This document shows positions 45,115 to 55,763 of a stretch of DNA of 64,000 nucleotides, in pieces. The stretch spans positions 8,246,192 to 8,310,191 of the forward strand of contig OY848917.1 in assembly GCA_963693285.1 (NCBI GenBank), read 5' to 3'. The notes beneath the pieces were generated by a model, which was not told the DNA's origin, ran no database searches, and saw only the letters and a list, made by a program, of their open reading frames with translations. Position 1 is the first letter of the stretch, and the number at the start of each line of letters is the position of its first letter. The position numbers and the translations under genes are program-made. The stretch comes from Xestospongia muta (lineage: Eukaryota; Porifera; Demospongiae; Haplosclerida; Petrosiidae).

Positions 45115-45967
45115 TCATAGGCGCATAAACCAGGGGGGGGCACTAGGGGCATGTGCCCCCCCAAAATTTCATGGTGGGCCACACCCAAGTTACACGTGCA
45201 AGTGTAAAGTGTAATATTGCTATTATCTGCTAAACTAACTATGTCTGCTCCTCCGCCAATCAAGAAGTTAAAGCAAACTATGCTTTCCTTTCATACAACT
45301 ACCCTGTTGGACCCATCGACAACATCTACGAGCCACCGTGAAGACGACTCAGATCAGGAAGACATGCACACCATCACAGACAAAGGGATTGCATGCGCCT
45401 CTGAGTGCTGCACAAATATTTGTAATGAGCAGGGACTCACTCTGTTTCAGCCAAAGGATTCAAGCACTATCGAACGGACTCGTTGGAGGCAAGGCCAAAA
45501 AAGTAGTCTTTTTTCTCCAAATTGGTATGTACCTTATCCTTGGATGACCCTTTGTATTACAAGAGTTCGAACATTTTGTGTGTTTTGTCGTTATTGTGTG
45601 AGGAAGGGCTTGAGTTAAGTTAAAAAGGAGGATGCATTTGTAACTAGTGGTTTTGATAATTGGAAGAAGCCACATGAAAGGTTCACACAACATGTTTAAT
45701 CAGATCTTCACAAAGAATGTATACTGAAAGTCAAGTTATTGAAACAGGACAGTGTTGCAGCTCTTCTTAATGAACAGGCAAAGGCTGAGCAGAAACAGCA
45801 CCGAGATCAGTTACTAAAGCAGTTATCTTCTTTGCAATTCCTGTTGAGGCAGGGATTAGCAGTAAGAGGTCATAACAACCTTGAGGGTAATCTTCTTCAA
45901 CTATTGAAGCTTACAAGTGAGGATTATCCAGACTTGAACAGTTGGATAAGAGAGTGTAAGTACTTCT
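45115..45967 (+). mobile_element. 5' half of a hAT transposon (ZMYM1/TTF-type)
   Basis: Begins CATAGGCGCATAAACC, then a G8 tract, CACTAGGGGCATGTG and a C7 tract, a terminal inverted region. It is cut at 45967 by the LTR that starts at 45968, with CTTCT as the last five bases. The rest of this transposon is on the minus strand at 34657-36409. Confidence 0.85.
45241..45967 (+). pseudogene. hAT transposase, N-terminal part with TTF-type zinc finger
   Basis: ATG at 45241 opens SAPPPIKKLKQTMLSFHTTT. The TTF-type zinc-finger region follows (SPNWYVPYPWMTLCITRVRT, FCVFCRYCVRKG). Two stops in the same frame (45616 and 45697) are followed by FDNWKKPHERFTQH and then LLKQLSSLQFLLRQGLAVRG, LEGNLLQLLKLTSEDYPDLN and WIRECKYF. 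The frame runs into the gypsy LTR. Domain order continues exactly in the piece at 36409-34852. Confidence 0.88.
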
Positions 45968-46139
45968 TGTAGCATTAGTATCACTTTATGAACTGTAATA
46001 ATATTAATGTTGTGTTTATGTATTTATGTATTATATATAAATGTAACTATACGAGGTCACATGAGAAAAGTGGACTTCGTGTTCTTCCTTTTCTTGTCAT
46101 AATAATCTTTGGTTAAGAGAGATCCTTCCTAATTGTACA
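45968..46139 (+). repeat. 5' LTR of split gypsy element (172 bp)
   Basis: Starts TGTAGCATTAG and ends AATTGTACA, with TATATAAATG inside. It is followed at once by the primer-binding-like TGGTGGCAGCGATGG (46140-46154). Pairs with the LTR at 36410-36581 on the other strand. Confidence 0.93.
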
Positions 46140-46150
46140 TGGTGGCAGCG

Positions 46151-46850
46151 ATGGCTACTTTTCAAGTTACTGCGTCTGAAAGTTTTGATATACATTATCC
46201 AGAAAACTGGCCTGAATGGATCCGCCATTTTGAAAGATTTAGGCAAGCATCTGGCCTGGCTAGCAAGTCAGAAGAGAACCAAGTAAACACACTTGTGTAC
46301 TCAATGGGAGACAAAGCAGATGACATTTTAGCTTCTTTTGGAATGACAGAGGAGGAGAAGAAGGTATACGAGAGTCCTACTTTATAAAACGCTGAAACAT
46401 TATATTTGAACACGTGAAATTCAACAGGAGATACCGGAGAGAAGGGGAGATGGTCAACAGCTTTATTACGGCATTGCATGGGTTAGCAGAGCACTGTAAT
46501 TTCAGAGTATTGTGAGAAGAAATGATTCAGGATAGGATTGTCATAGGCCTGAATGATCCGGCACTGTAAGAAAAGCTACAAATGGATTCAGAGCTAATAC
46601 TATCAAAAGCTACAGAAGCAGCTAGAGAAAGAGAAGCCATAAAACAACAACAAAAGGTACTGAGAAAAGATTTTCAAGAGGAAACACGTATGAACATAGT
46701 GTCACAGAAATCATGGGACAGAAAAGCTATCAGAATACAGTGTAGGAAATGTGGAAAAAAGATTACCAGGAACAACACAAGTCCCCAACTCTGTATGCAA
46801 CTTGCCATAGGTGTCACCGTAAAGGCCATTATCAGGCAGTATGTCCGACG
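46151..46850 (+). pseudogene. gag of split gypsy element
   Basis: ATG 46151 opens FDIHYPENWPEWIRHFERFR and VNTLVYSMGDKADDILASFG, the usual sponge gypsy gag start. A stop at 46385 and frame changes follow; the continuing sequence (EEMIQDRIVIGLNDPAL, then SKATEAAREREAIKQQQK) is gag-like up to the zinc knuckle. At least two stops or shifts. Confidence 0.8.
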
Positions 46851-47246
46851 TTGACATTACAAATAAAAGAAATACAGATGGACGAAACAGCAAAGGTAGA
46901 TACAGTCTTTCTAGGGATGGTCCATGAAGGTACTCAAGATGAGCAGCCACGGAGAACACTAGTGTCTCTTAATGGCAGACCAATGGTATTTAAACTTGAC
47001 ACAGGAGCAGATGTGACTGTGATATTGTCAGCTGATCTTCATGAATTTAGAAATACAATTGAGTTACAACCTCCAGACAGACAAATTTGTGGGCCAAGTT
47101 CAGTTGTTTTACCTGTGGCTGGCTGTTTCTTGGGAACACTGCAATATAAAGACAGAATTACAGAGGAGACAATTTATGTTGTGAAACAGCTTCAGACACC
47201 TTTGTTAGGGTGCTGTGCTATTACAAGACTTAAGTTAGTGAAATGA
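46749..47246 (+). pseudogene. Zinc knuckle and aspartic protease of split gypsy element
   Basis: An open frame of 165 residues. A CCHC knuckle CHRCHRKGHYQAVC is followed by the protease active-site motif FKLDTGADVT and by GTLQYKDRITEETIYVVKQL, LLGCCAITRL. It stops at TGA 47244-47246 before the reverse transcriptase. Confidence 0.85.
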
Positions 47247-47255
47247 CTAGATGTT

Positions 47256-47890
47256 CTTGAGAATGGGACTATAGACCCGGTGAAAGAGTTTCCAACCCTG
47301 TTTTGTGGTTTGGGGAAGTTGGATAGAGAACATGTTATACAATTAAGAGAAGGTGCAGATCCTTATACATTATTAGTACCTCGACGAGTGGCGATACCGT
47401 TATTGCCCAAAGTGAAGCAGGAATTGCTGAGAATGGAGGAAATGGGAGTCATATCACCTGTCATTGAGCACACAGACTGGTGTGCAAGGATGGTAGTAGT
47501 CCCCAAAAATAATGGTAGCGTGAACATTTGCATGGACATGACCAAACTGAATGAGAATGTGAAAAGAGAACGACACTTATTGCCATCAGTGGAACAAACA
47601 CTTGGACAGTTGGGAGGAGTTCAGGTCTTCACAAAACTGGATGGGAATTCGGGGTTTTGGCAAATCCCATTAGACTCTAAATTGTCACTATTGACCACAT
47701 TTATCACACCCTTTTGAAGGTTTTGCTTCAATCGCCTTCCCTTTGGCATCACCTCAGCACCTGAGCATTTCAAACGTTGCATGTCAACAATACTAAGTGG
47801 TCTAGGAGGAGTGGTATGCCAAGCAGATGACATTTTAATATATGGGAAGTCTCAAGAAGAACATGATCAAAATCTTCAAAAGACATATGG
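47256..47890 (+). pseudogene. Reverse transcriptase of split gypsy element
   Basis: LREGADPYTLLVPRRVAIPL, then VVVPKNNGSVNICMDMTKLN, VFTKLDGNSGFWQIPLDSKL, a TGA at 47715-47717, and in frame RLPFGITSAPEHFKRCMSTI and ADDILIYGKSQEEHD. Domain order is normal, but the sequence ends abruptly at about 47890 and lacks the thumb and RNase H. Confidence 0.85.
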
Positions 47891-48640
47891 ATGCAATTTT
47901 GTGACTAACTAGCTAACATAACACCATTACCATTTGTTGATTTAAAAACATAATCCATTAGAGACAAAGCTGTTAGCAGTCTTAAGAGACTATAGTATAC
48001 TAATCTCTTCTGACATATTGTAACTGGATATAAATACCACATTCGAAAAAAATTAATAATAAATACCAAATTCACATCCATCATTGTAGTGCTTGAGGTT
48101 AAAGTTAATGTTTGTTGGCAGTTCAGCACTTTTTTGTCACATGCAACAATGAGATTAGACTTAAAAAGGGGAGAACATGAAGGGTATCTTCCTCTTGAGG
48201 ACTATTTTCAAAGCTTGAAGAGATCACTTTTTAAATGCTAGTAGCACACCAATAATGACAGTATGTTGCATTAAGTCATCATCATCTATACAAGAATAGA
48301 TTACATTGTTACATGTACTATAATGTCACATGATGTGTATAGGTGTCTAAGGAGCTAACAGTGTGTCTTTTTTCTGTTCTACTAATTTTGTGATTTCTTT
48401 CACTTGAGTGCCAACTTGTTTCATAATATAATCTCCCAAATATTGAATATCAAAAGGACCAATAACCACTTCATCTCTCTTGCTGTGATCAACAAAATCC
48501 TATCCGATACTATTTTTCAAATCCTTAGCAATCTGTTTTCTCATCAATCAAGGCCACTATTAAATATCTACAAGAGCACTAGTCAACAAAAGACATTAAT
48601 GAATTCAATTATATCTATTTACTAGTAAATATAATGAGAT
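47891..48640. other. Non-coding stretch after the breakpoint
   Basis: No gene recognised. 48152-48350 is the partner of the block at 30047-30250. A minus-strand frame at 47905-48129 has no family features and no fibrinogen-like sequence. Confidence 0.5.
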
Positions 48641-48645
48641 ATTAC

Positions 48646-49970
48646 CTTTTCAGGATAAACGTGTGTAGTGCAGTTGAGGAACTCAGACCTCATGATTGGA
48701 AATACTATCAGATATTGTTGTTGATGAGAATATTTTAGACAATGTCCAAATTTCAAATTTCCAAATGTTTCTAGTTGACAAAGCAAGAAATTACAAGTAA
48801 AAGAATAAAACACAATAGATATTTTATTAGTAATCCTTAATGTACATATTTTAGTAAATATTAATGTATATGTACATGTATATGTGATGAACATATACTT
48901 ACCATATAAATGAGAGATCAGATGAACTAATCAATGTTTCCTCAAAGTTGTCAATATATCAAGTATGAACAGATACCATATTCATAGTCCAGACTAACTG
49001 ATGATTAGTTTGTTCCCATAACCTACAAAGTGTCATATTTAGATAACTTTATAGATCATGTACTTACTTTAATGGAGCTTTATAGACACTGGTTAGTACT
49101 TGTAGTCTAAACCAATCTAGTCATAATCCCTCAAAGTCATACTCTATACAATCATCCACTATACATCATAAAACATATACATGTAATGTTAATATTACAT
49201 ACATGTATTATAAATGTTGTTGTTGTATTTAACATTAATAGATTATCAACTCACTTTCTTATGAAGCAGACTATATACCAATAAAAGATACCATTAAAAT
49301 GGACTTCTCCTCAGGAAACACTATTATTCTCTCTACACATATATAATGTAGTAAATGTTGACATGTACATCTAATATACCATGACAATTTCTCTCATTTG
49401 TGCAGGATCAAATCATCATGAAATATTCAAATGATTGTTCTGAATTTACAATATTGACTCACTAAAGCTGAATTAAGAAAATAAAGCTGGTGCATACTAG
49501 TGGATGACACTGACCTTTGAGACAAACTGTTTCAGAGATAAGTTCAGGTAGATCTGGGTCTGAGCTATCCACACAGGATTAGGTTTGTATTTCCCTTTGG
49601 ATGTGGTCACCTTGTCATGAGTTGTTTGTTATCCAATGTATCTCATCTTTAGATAAGTAAGTGTAGTAATCTGGAGAGAGAGAGAGAGGGCTCCCTTAAG
49701 TCTTAAATCATGATATGTTCTATACTTACCTTAGGTCTTAGTAATAGTCCAGATTGATCAGATAGGAACATGCACAACTCATTCAAATTTTTAAAATGAT
49801 AATGTCATTGTTCACAATGTAAAGGACCACTAATATGATAATGAGATAAAACATTATACGTTAATATTATTGAAGTACATGTATAGATAAGACAACTGTG
49901 TAGTATTGTAACTTACACATTTTGTAACATAACACTGAGTTTAGTTGGTCTTGTGCCACGTTTTCAATCT
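48646..49970 (-). pseudogene. Decayed exon series of a minus-strand gene (copy B)
   Basis: Several minus-strand segments keep donors or acceptors. 48770-48646 reads LKFGHCLKYSHQQQYLIVF and FLNCTTHVYPEK before GTAATA. 49022-48903 reads LWEQTNHQLVWTMNMVSVHT, TGA, YIDNFEETLISSSDLSF before GTAAGT. About 49110-49068 reads WFRLQVLTSVYKAPLK before GTAAGT. About 49790-49730 reads LNELCMFLSDQSGLLLRPK before GTAAGT. 49965-49925 is also similar to copy C. The same segments in the same order recur at 60.6-61.5 kb. Family unknown. The TGA and a lost acceptor at about 49790 indicate a pseudogene. Confidence 0.55.
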
Positions 49971-51190
49971 CAAACAAAAGAAGATGAGGTATTTACAATA
50001 TAGAAGGTTTCTCTTTGATTAGTGATTTTTAACTAATAAAACATAATATGTTAGTAATTAACTCTTTTAATTTTGTATACTTGTAAAATCTTTCAATTGA
50101 TAGATGTATCACTGAACATAGACATTTTAAAGAGCTACTTTCCCGAAATGAGTACCTCCTTTAGCTCCTGATTAATAAGGACATACCAAAAATCCAACTA
50201 CAGAAATAGAAGACAATATTATTTATAAAATATAATTGTATTAAAATAACAATATCATTACTATCAGTTAGACTACTATACTAACATAACATGTAATAAG
50301 TACATTTACAAATATTCTTACATAGAATCCATCTAATCATAACAGAGTCTCACAATGTACTTAAATTTGGATTGAGGATAGTAAGATGAGAATCTGAATG
50401 ATTCTGTACTTGTTGTTGACACTGTTGATTTGCTGGTATGTTGTGTCTCAAGAACACTTTATGCAAAGATAAGACAGCTTGAGTAACAATGTAGGGGAGA
50501 TGACAGGAATGTATTAGTAGAGATCTTGAAGGTTATCTTTGTTTTATAGTAAATCTAGATTAAATTTAAAATGAACTTCAAAAGTGAAATGATAATTACA
50601 TTTTCAAAATTTGGCACTAATAGTAGTCACAAAGTAATGTACATTGTGTCTTAAAGACAATTGTACCATTATATGTACAAAATAATAAATAACAGAAAAA
50701 GAATAGTTTTATTATTAATGATTGAGACAGAAGTATCCAGTGTTACTATTTTTATACTTTATACAGGACACACAATTCCTTTAAGATCATCCATAATAAA
50801 TCTTTGAAAAGACACACATCATACTTTGTATATTAACTTACTATTAAAGTACTGTAAGCTAGGTTAATAGTTAAATAATATAATTATAAACTGTATACAT
50901 TTATTAGTTAAGTCAGATAAGATAAGCTTGAATATAATCAACTTAGTTTATGACAAAGACAACACTCTAAATCAACTTTGACTTAGGTCTTCCCAGAAAA
51001 AATTAACATGTCCTTTGATTTATTTCCTCCCAGACCAAGTAACCTAAACACTGTACTGATAAATAATTAATTAGATAGACAGAGGAAGGTCTTATCTACT
51101 CTTCTGTCATCTATCAATAGATAGAGGATGGTTTTCCTTGACCTCAGCCTTTGACGTATCTGCCTTCCTGTCTCCGTCAGTAAAGTTATC
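49971..51190. other. Non-coding part of duplicated block
   Basis: Closely matches 61530-62460 in the same order, including the collagen upstream module (TGACAAAGACAACACTCTAAA at about 50950). It contains no open gene. Confidence 0.5.
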
Positions 51191-51388
51191 CAACTCATAA
51201 GGGAATGGTCTCTTTACTCACAAACAAGTTTATATACTAAAACATGATCAAAGTTGTCAACAACTAATGACTATATAAAGAACTGACAGAGACACTTAAA
51301 TATCAAAGAAATTCTTTTAAAATTGAAGTATAGTGAACTTATAGGCACTTCAAAGAATATCTCCTTCTATATCAAACTAACTTTCAAG
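51190..51388 (+). promoter_or_regulatory. Short-chain collagen promoter module
   Basis: TATA box TATATAAA at 51272-51279 lies 117 bases before the ATG. It sits in CAACTAATGACTATATAAAG and is followed by AACTGACAGAGACACTTAAA. The same block lies in front of the copies at 24.6, 25.3, 27.8, 54.7, 59.4 and 62.6 kb. Here the AP-1-like site of other copies (TGACTCAC) reads TTTACTCAC. Confidence 0.75.
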
Positions 51389-52345
51389 ATGATGATACAG
51401 ATACTATCACTGTTGGTTGTCCTCTTACTAAGTGTAGAACAATGTACTACAGCTGCTGTACAAGGTAATCATATTCTTTTAAAAGTATACAATTCCAATC
51501 TATTTATTATAGAAACCAGTCGAGATAAGAAATGTACCTCTCCTACAACAAATGTTACTACCAACACCCCATATATTCAAATACTACAAGGACGTGATGG
51601 TCGTGATGGTATACAAGGTCCTCCTGGACCAGCCGGTACTCCTGGAAGAGATGGTAACAATGGTAAAGATGGCAATAAAGGGGACAAAGGAGAACCTGGA
51701 CCACAAGGACCTCCAGGACCAATAAATGGAGGTGTAGTTTTTACTAGATGGGGACGAACCATATGTCCTACCACCAATGATACTGAATTACTTTACAAAG
51801 GAAAAGCTTCTGGGGGTTCTTGGGACAAAACTGGAAGTGGAGCTAACTACATTTGTCTACCTGATCAACCTGAGTTCCTATCCTATACATCTGGTATATC
51901 TGGTGACCAGTCTTACATCTATGGAGCAGAATATTATGTTAACAATAATGGTCCTCTAGCACCACTTCACCAGCACAATGTCCCCTGTGTTGTATGTTAT
52001 GTTTTCACTAGAATATCATATCTAATGATACCAGCAAAGATTACATGTCCAAAAACTTGGACCACGGAATATCAAGGTTACCTCATGGCTGAACACTTTG
52101 CCCACAAACGTAATGCAGTCTATGAATGTGTTGATAAAGATGCTGAATCTATTCCTGGAAGTATTGCTCATACTAATGGTGCTTTATTCTATCATGTTCA
52201 AGCTCAATGTAATGGTCTCCTCTGTCCTCCTTATGACAAAGAGAAAGAGTTAGCCTGTGTGGTTGTACCAAGTGAACAAAACTATTGTTTAAATTGTTTG
52301 ACATTAATTTTGATTATGAGTGATTTAGTAATTTGTAATTTGTGA
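51389..52345 (+). CDS. Short-chain (spongin-type) collagen, near full length
   Basis: 318 residues, single exon, starting at MMIQ because this follows the shared TATA box by the conserved spacing. Signal peptide at about 1-22 (MMIQILSLLVVLLLSVEQCT). A spacer with one Cys and an N-glycosylation-like NVT follows (24-67), then 15 Gly-X-Y triplets (68-112: GRDGRDGIQGPPGPAGTPGR through GEPGPQGPPGPI). The short-chain collagen C4 C-terminal domain (114-292) follows: VVFTRWGRTICPTTNDTELL, GANYICLPDQPEFLSY, HNVPCVVCYVFTRISYLMIP, KTWTTEYQGYLMAE, YECVDKDAESIPGS and TNGALFYHVQAQCNGLLCPP. Known family members build sponge exoskeleton or spongin; a matrix role is inferred from them. The last residues differ from the family: a one-base loss after ELACVV replaces the usual CTK end with about 26 other residues. 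Confidence 0.88.
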   Translation: MMIQILSLLVVLLLSVEQCTTAAVQGNHILLKVYNSNLFIIETSRDKKCTSPTTNVTTNTPYIQILQGRDGRDGIQGPPGPAGTPGRDGNNGKDGNKGDKGEPGPQGPPGPINGGVVFTRWGRTICPTTNDTELLYKGKASGGSWDKTGSGANYICLPDQPEFLSYTSGISGDQSYIYGAEYYVNNNGPLAPLHQHNVPCVVCYVFTRISYLMIPAKITCPKTWTTEYQGYLMAEHFAHKRNAVYECVDKDAESIPGSIAHTNGALFYHVQAQCNGLLCPPYDKEKELACVVVPSEQNYCLNCLTLILIMSDLVICNL

Positions 52346-52976
52346 TAATATTTTTGAAATAGAAAGTTACATTTGTTATAAAAGCTGTCAAATGTACACA
52401 TGTTAAATATGGAATATGATAGTCATTGATAGTATAACTACTTATATTAAATATATTACTTGGCTCTTATTGGTCATTGAGATATGGTAGACTTATTTAA
52501 GTTGTGGTAAGGTGGAATTAAGAAGCTATGGTCTTGTACCCAGATATTCTCTGGCTAAATGTACCTATTGAATTCCCTTTAACATAACTAGGTGATTAGG
52601 GGTTAGCAACTGGGGACAAGACTAAAGAAGTAATATATAAGTTTTCCATTTAAAATATTTATACTCAAATAGGCAGTCTAGTGGCTAGGTTACTTTACAG
52701 TATGTTTATAAAGCACATTTTTATACTTCTAATAATAGGTACAGGTTTTAAATATTAATGAAATTGTTAATCATGTGCTGCAGCATACTCCAGACCCTTG
52801 GGAAGCCTCTGACCCCTTGACAAATTAAAATTATCAACTTTATGTAAACTTATACTGATCAGTATTTATATGAGGCTATATATTACACATAAACAAAAGC
52901 AAAACAAAGCCAAACAGCAATTCATCTGGGTTTTCTCTTCCAAACATTAACAATACTTTGCAATAATTGATTATTT
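52346..52976. other. Non-coding stretch
   Basis: 3' flank of the collagen gene (similar to the flanks of other copies up to about 52410) and then AT-rich sequence with nothing recognised. Confidence 0.4.
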
Positions 52977-53926
52977 CTAATATCAAAGAAATTCTTTTAA
53001 AATTGAAGTAAATTGAACTTATAGGCATTTCAAAGAAATCTCTCCTTCTATATCAAACTAACTTTCACAATGATGACACAGATACTATCACTGTTGGTTG
53101 TCCTCTTACTAACTGTAGAACAATGTACTATGGATGTTGTACAAGGTAATCATATTGTCTAAAAGTATTAAATTCCAATCAATTTATTATAGAAACCAGT
53201 CGAGACAAGAGATGTACCTCTTCTACACCAAATGTCACTGCCAACACAACTTATATTCAAATAATACAAGAATGTAATGGCTGTGGTGGTGTACAAGGTC
53301 CTCCTGGACCACCTGGTACACCTGGTAAAAATGGCAGTAAAAAAGACAAAGGAGAATCTGGACCAGAAAGACCAACAAATGGATGTGTGGTCTTTATTAG
53401 ATGGGGACGTACCACCTGTCCTACAACCAATGATACTGAACTGCTTTACAAAGGAAAAGCTGCCGGGAGTCATTATTCTGAAACTGGAGGTGGAGCTAAC
53501 TACATTTGTCTACCTGATCAACCTGAGTTTTTATCCTATACACCTGGTAAATCTGATCACCAGTCCTACATCTATGGAGCAGAGTATGATGCTTATAGTG
53601 GTCCTTTCTCACCACTCCATGAACACAATGTCCCCTGTGTTGTATGTTATGCTTCCACTAGAGTATCATATCTAATGAAACCAGCAAAGATTATATGTCC
53701 CAAAACATGGACTACAGAATTATCAAGTTACTTTATGGCTGAGAGACTCAACCACAAATGTAATGTAGTCTATGAATGTGTTTATAAAGATGCTGAATTT
53801 ATTCCTGGCAGTGTTACTAACACTAATGGTGCTTTATTCTATCATGTTCAAGCTCAATGTACTGGTCTCCTCTGTCCTCCATATGATAAGGAGAAAGAGT
53901 TAGCCTGTGTGGTGTTTACTAAGTGA
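52977..53926 (+). pseudogene. Short-chain collagen pseudogene without TATA module
   Basis: Homology starts at about 52977 (AATATCAAAGAAATTC), just downstream of where the TATA box sits in the others, so this copy lacks its promoter. ATG at 53070, signal peptide MMTQILSLLVVLLLTVEQCT, then a stop and frameshifts around 53157. The collagen part is short (about ten triplets, some damaged such as KKDKGESGPERP). The C domain is open from 53387 to 53926 (FIRWGRTTCPTTNDTELLYK through KELACVVFTK), with Phe for Cys near the end. It is out of frame with the signal peptide. Confidence 0.88.
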
Positions 53927-54321
53927 CAAAAGTATTGTCTAAATTGTTTGACATTGATTTTGATTGATTTAATAACTTGCATTTTACACTATAATTTTGG
54001 AAACAACTTAACTTTGATTATGAAGATGTTCTATGTATATGTTGAAAAATTGATGTTAAGCCATGTGTTTGGACTGTATACTTTTCCACAACTATCATGT
54101 TTTAGCAAATTGCTTAATAAATGTATCACAGTAAAACATTGGAGTTATAAAAGCTATCAGATGTAAATATTAAGCTGGAACATGATAGCCAAGGATAATG
54201 ACTACTTACATATTATAAGGTTTAAATACATAGTTTAAACAAATAGACCAATAACAATGATATTATTGTAAAACATTGGAGTTTAAAAAATTGATAAGTT
54301 GGCAAAAATCAATGATTAGTG

Positions 54322-54540
54322 TGGGGAGTACAATCCATTGTTGTATTGTTTACAGAAAACTAATTGGTTACTAAGCACATTAGCAGTTAAAGTATGTTGT
54401 TAAATGTTCTTACTGATTTTAATTGTTCCAAACAACAATAGAATAGAAAGATGAGAAAAGGATATAACAACATTATACATCTCTTAGGAGGGAATAAACC
54501 TAGCTCAAGTGTTTATAATAGTTTTCATTCCAACAAAAAA
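54322..54540. repeat. Dispersed repeat R, copy 1 (short)
   Basis: Begins TGTGGGGAGTACAATCC and matches the first about 210 bases of copies at 54942 and 59623 (ATTGTTGTATTGTTTACAG, GATGAGAAAAGGATATAAC, TTATACATCTCTTAGGA). It lies directly before a collagen promoter. Confidence 0.75.
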
Positions 54541-54544
54541 GTAT

Positions 54545-54942
54545 GCATTAAGAAATGGCCTCTTTGTGTATAAACACATTTACACTGTACATTTAATCAA
54601 AGTCATCAACAACTGATGACTGTATAAAGAACTGACAGACAGACATTTAAACATTAAAAAACGTCTCTTAAAAATCAAGTAAAGTCAACTTTCAAACTCT
54701 TCAAGGAAACATCTTCCTCTACATGAAACTAATTTACAAGATGATGATACAAATACTATCACTGTTGATTGCTCTCTTACCAACTGTAGAACAATGTACT
54801 ACAGCTGTTGCACAAAGTAATCATATTGTTTTAAAGTGTTCAATTCCAATCCATTTATTATAGAAACCAGTCAAGATAAGAGATGTACTTCTCCTACACC
54901 AAATGTCACTACCAACACACCTTATATTCAAATACTACAATG
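54545..54942 (+). pseudogene. 5' half of short-chain collagen gene, cut by repeat R
   Basis: TATA variant TGTATAAA at 54621-54628, ATG at 54741, signal peptide MMIQILSLLIALLPTVEQCT. A one-base loss at about 54834 shifts the frame. Homology to the family ends exactly at ATACTACAA, just before the first Gly-X-Y triplet, where repeat R begins. The copy at 59.4 kb is broken at the same base. Confidence 0.85.
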
Positions 54943-55500
54943 TGGGGAGTACAATCAATTGTTGTATTGTTTATAGCAAAATAATTGGTTACTAAGCACA
55001 TTAGTAGTTAATGTATGCTGTTCAATTTTCTTATTGATTTTATTTATTCCAAATAACAACAGAATGGATACAAGGATGAGAAAAGGATATAACTAGATTA
55101 TACATCTCTTAGGAAGAATTAAACCTAGCCCAAGTGGTAATGATAGTTTTAATTCTGACAAAGGTATATAATCTATTAAAATCATACTCATAGTTTTGTT
55201 TTGGCTGAGTCATCAATCTTATCTTATAATCTGTTCAGTTTTAAATTTGACAAAGTTCACAACAGTTATACAGCTTTTCACATGTCTCTGACTTCTTAAA
55301 AGAAGAAGCATGGTGACCATCTAAAGATATAACATTGAAAAAGTCAAAAAAGCACACCATAAGTACTAGTCATAGTGGGAGGTACTAGTCATAGGGGGAG
55401 GTACTAGTCATAGGGGGAGGTACTAGTCATAGTGGGAGGTATTAGTCATAGTAGGAGGTACTAGTCATAGTGAGAGGTATTAGTCATAGTGGTGTGTTAC
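54942..55500. repeat. Dispersed repeat R, copy 2, with minisatellite
   Basis: Same start (TGTGGGGAGTACAATC) as copies 1 and 3. About 420 bases of unique-looking sequence are shared with copy 3 (TAATCTATTAAAATCATACT, TTGGCTGAGTCA, GAAGAAGCATGGTGA). The last part (about 55367-55497) is a minisatellite with unit TACTAGTCATAGTGGGAGG, about seven copies. No coding frame; class unknown. Confidence 0.75.
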
Positions 55501-55763
55501 TTGTCGCATGGATAATTTCCACTCTAATCATTTAAGTGTCATCAAAAATTAATAAGAAAGTTTTTGTATATATTTTGATTATCGAGTTAAATTTAATGCT
55601 ATTTTCTATTATAGTGTATTTAACTGATGATGATATGGAACCATTGTGTGTAGTAAAATAAGTAACATTTCCAAAAGAAAACATCATTTACTTTCTGTCG
55701 TATATCCACTTCATAACAAAATTTCTTTTGTTAATTTGGTCACATTAAATACAGAACATTAAT

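Larger units (their letters stand above)
46140..47890 (+). mobile_element. 5' part of split gypsy element (gag-protease-RT)
   Basis: Internal region from the primer-binding site through gag, zinc knuckle, protease and most of reverse transcriptase. Retroviral homology ends near 47890 (SQEEHDQNLQKTY), before RNase H. The integrase and 3' LTR that complete the element are at 36410-37800 on the minus strand. RNase H was not found in either piece. Confidence 0.88.

Noticed and set aside
47905..48129. Possible 5' half of the fibrinogen-like pseudogene at the second inversion breakpoint
   Set aside because: I looked for it because the inversion model would allow it, but the minus-strand frame has none of the family landmarks.
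51577..51777. 66-codon minus-strand frame rich in Gly and Pro
   Set aside because: Antisense of the collagen triplets, which naturally gives Gly/Pro-rich shadows.
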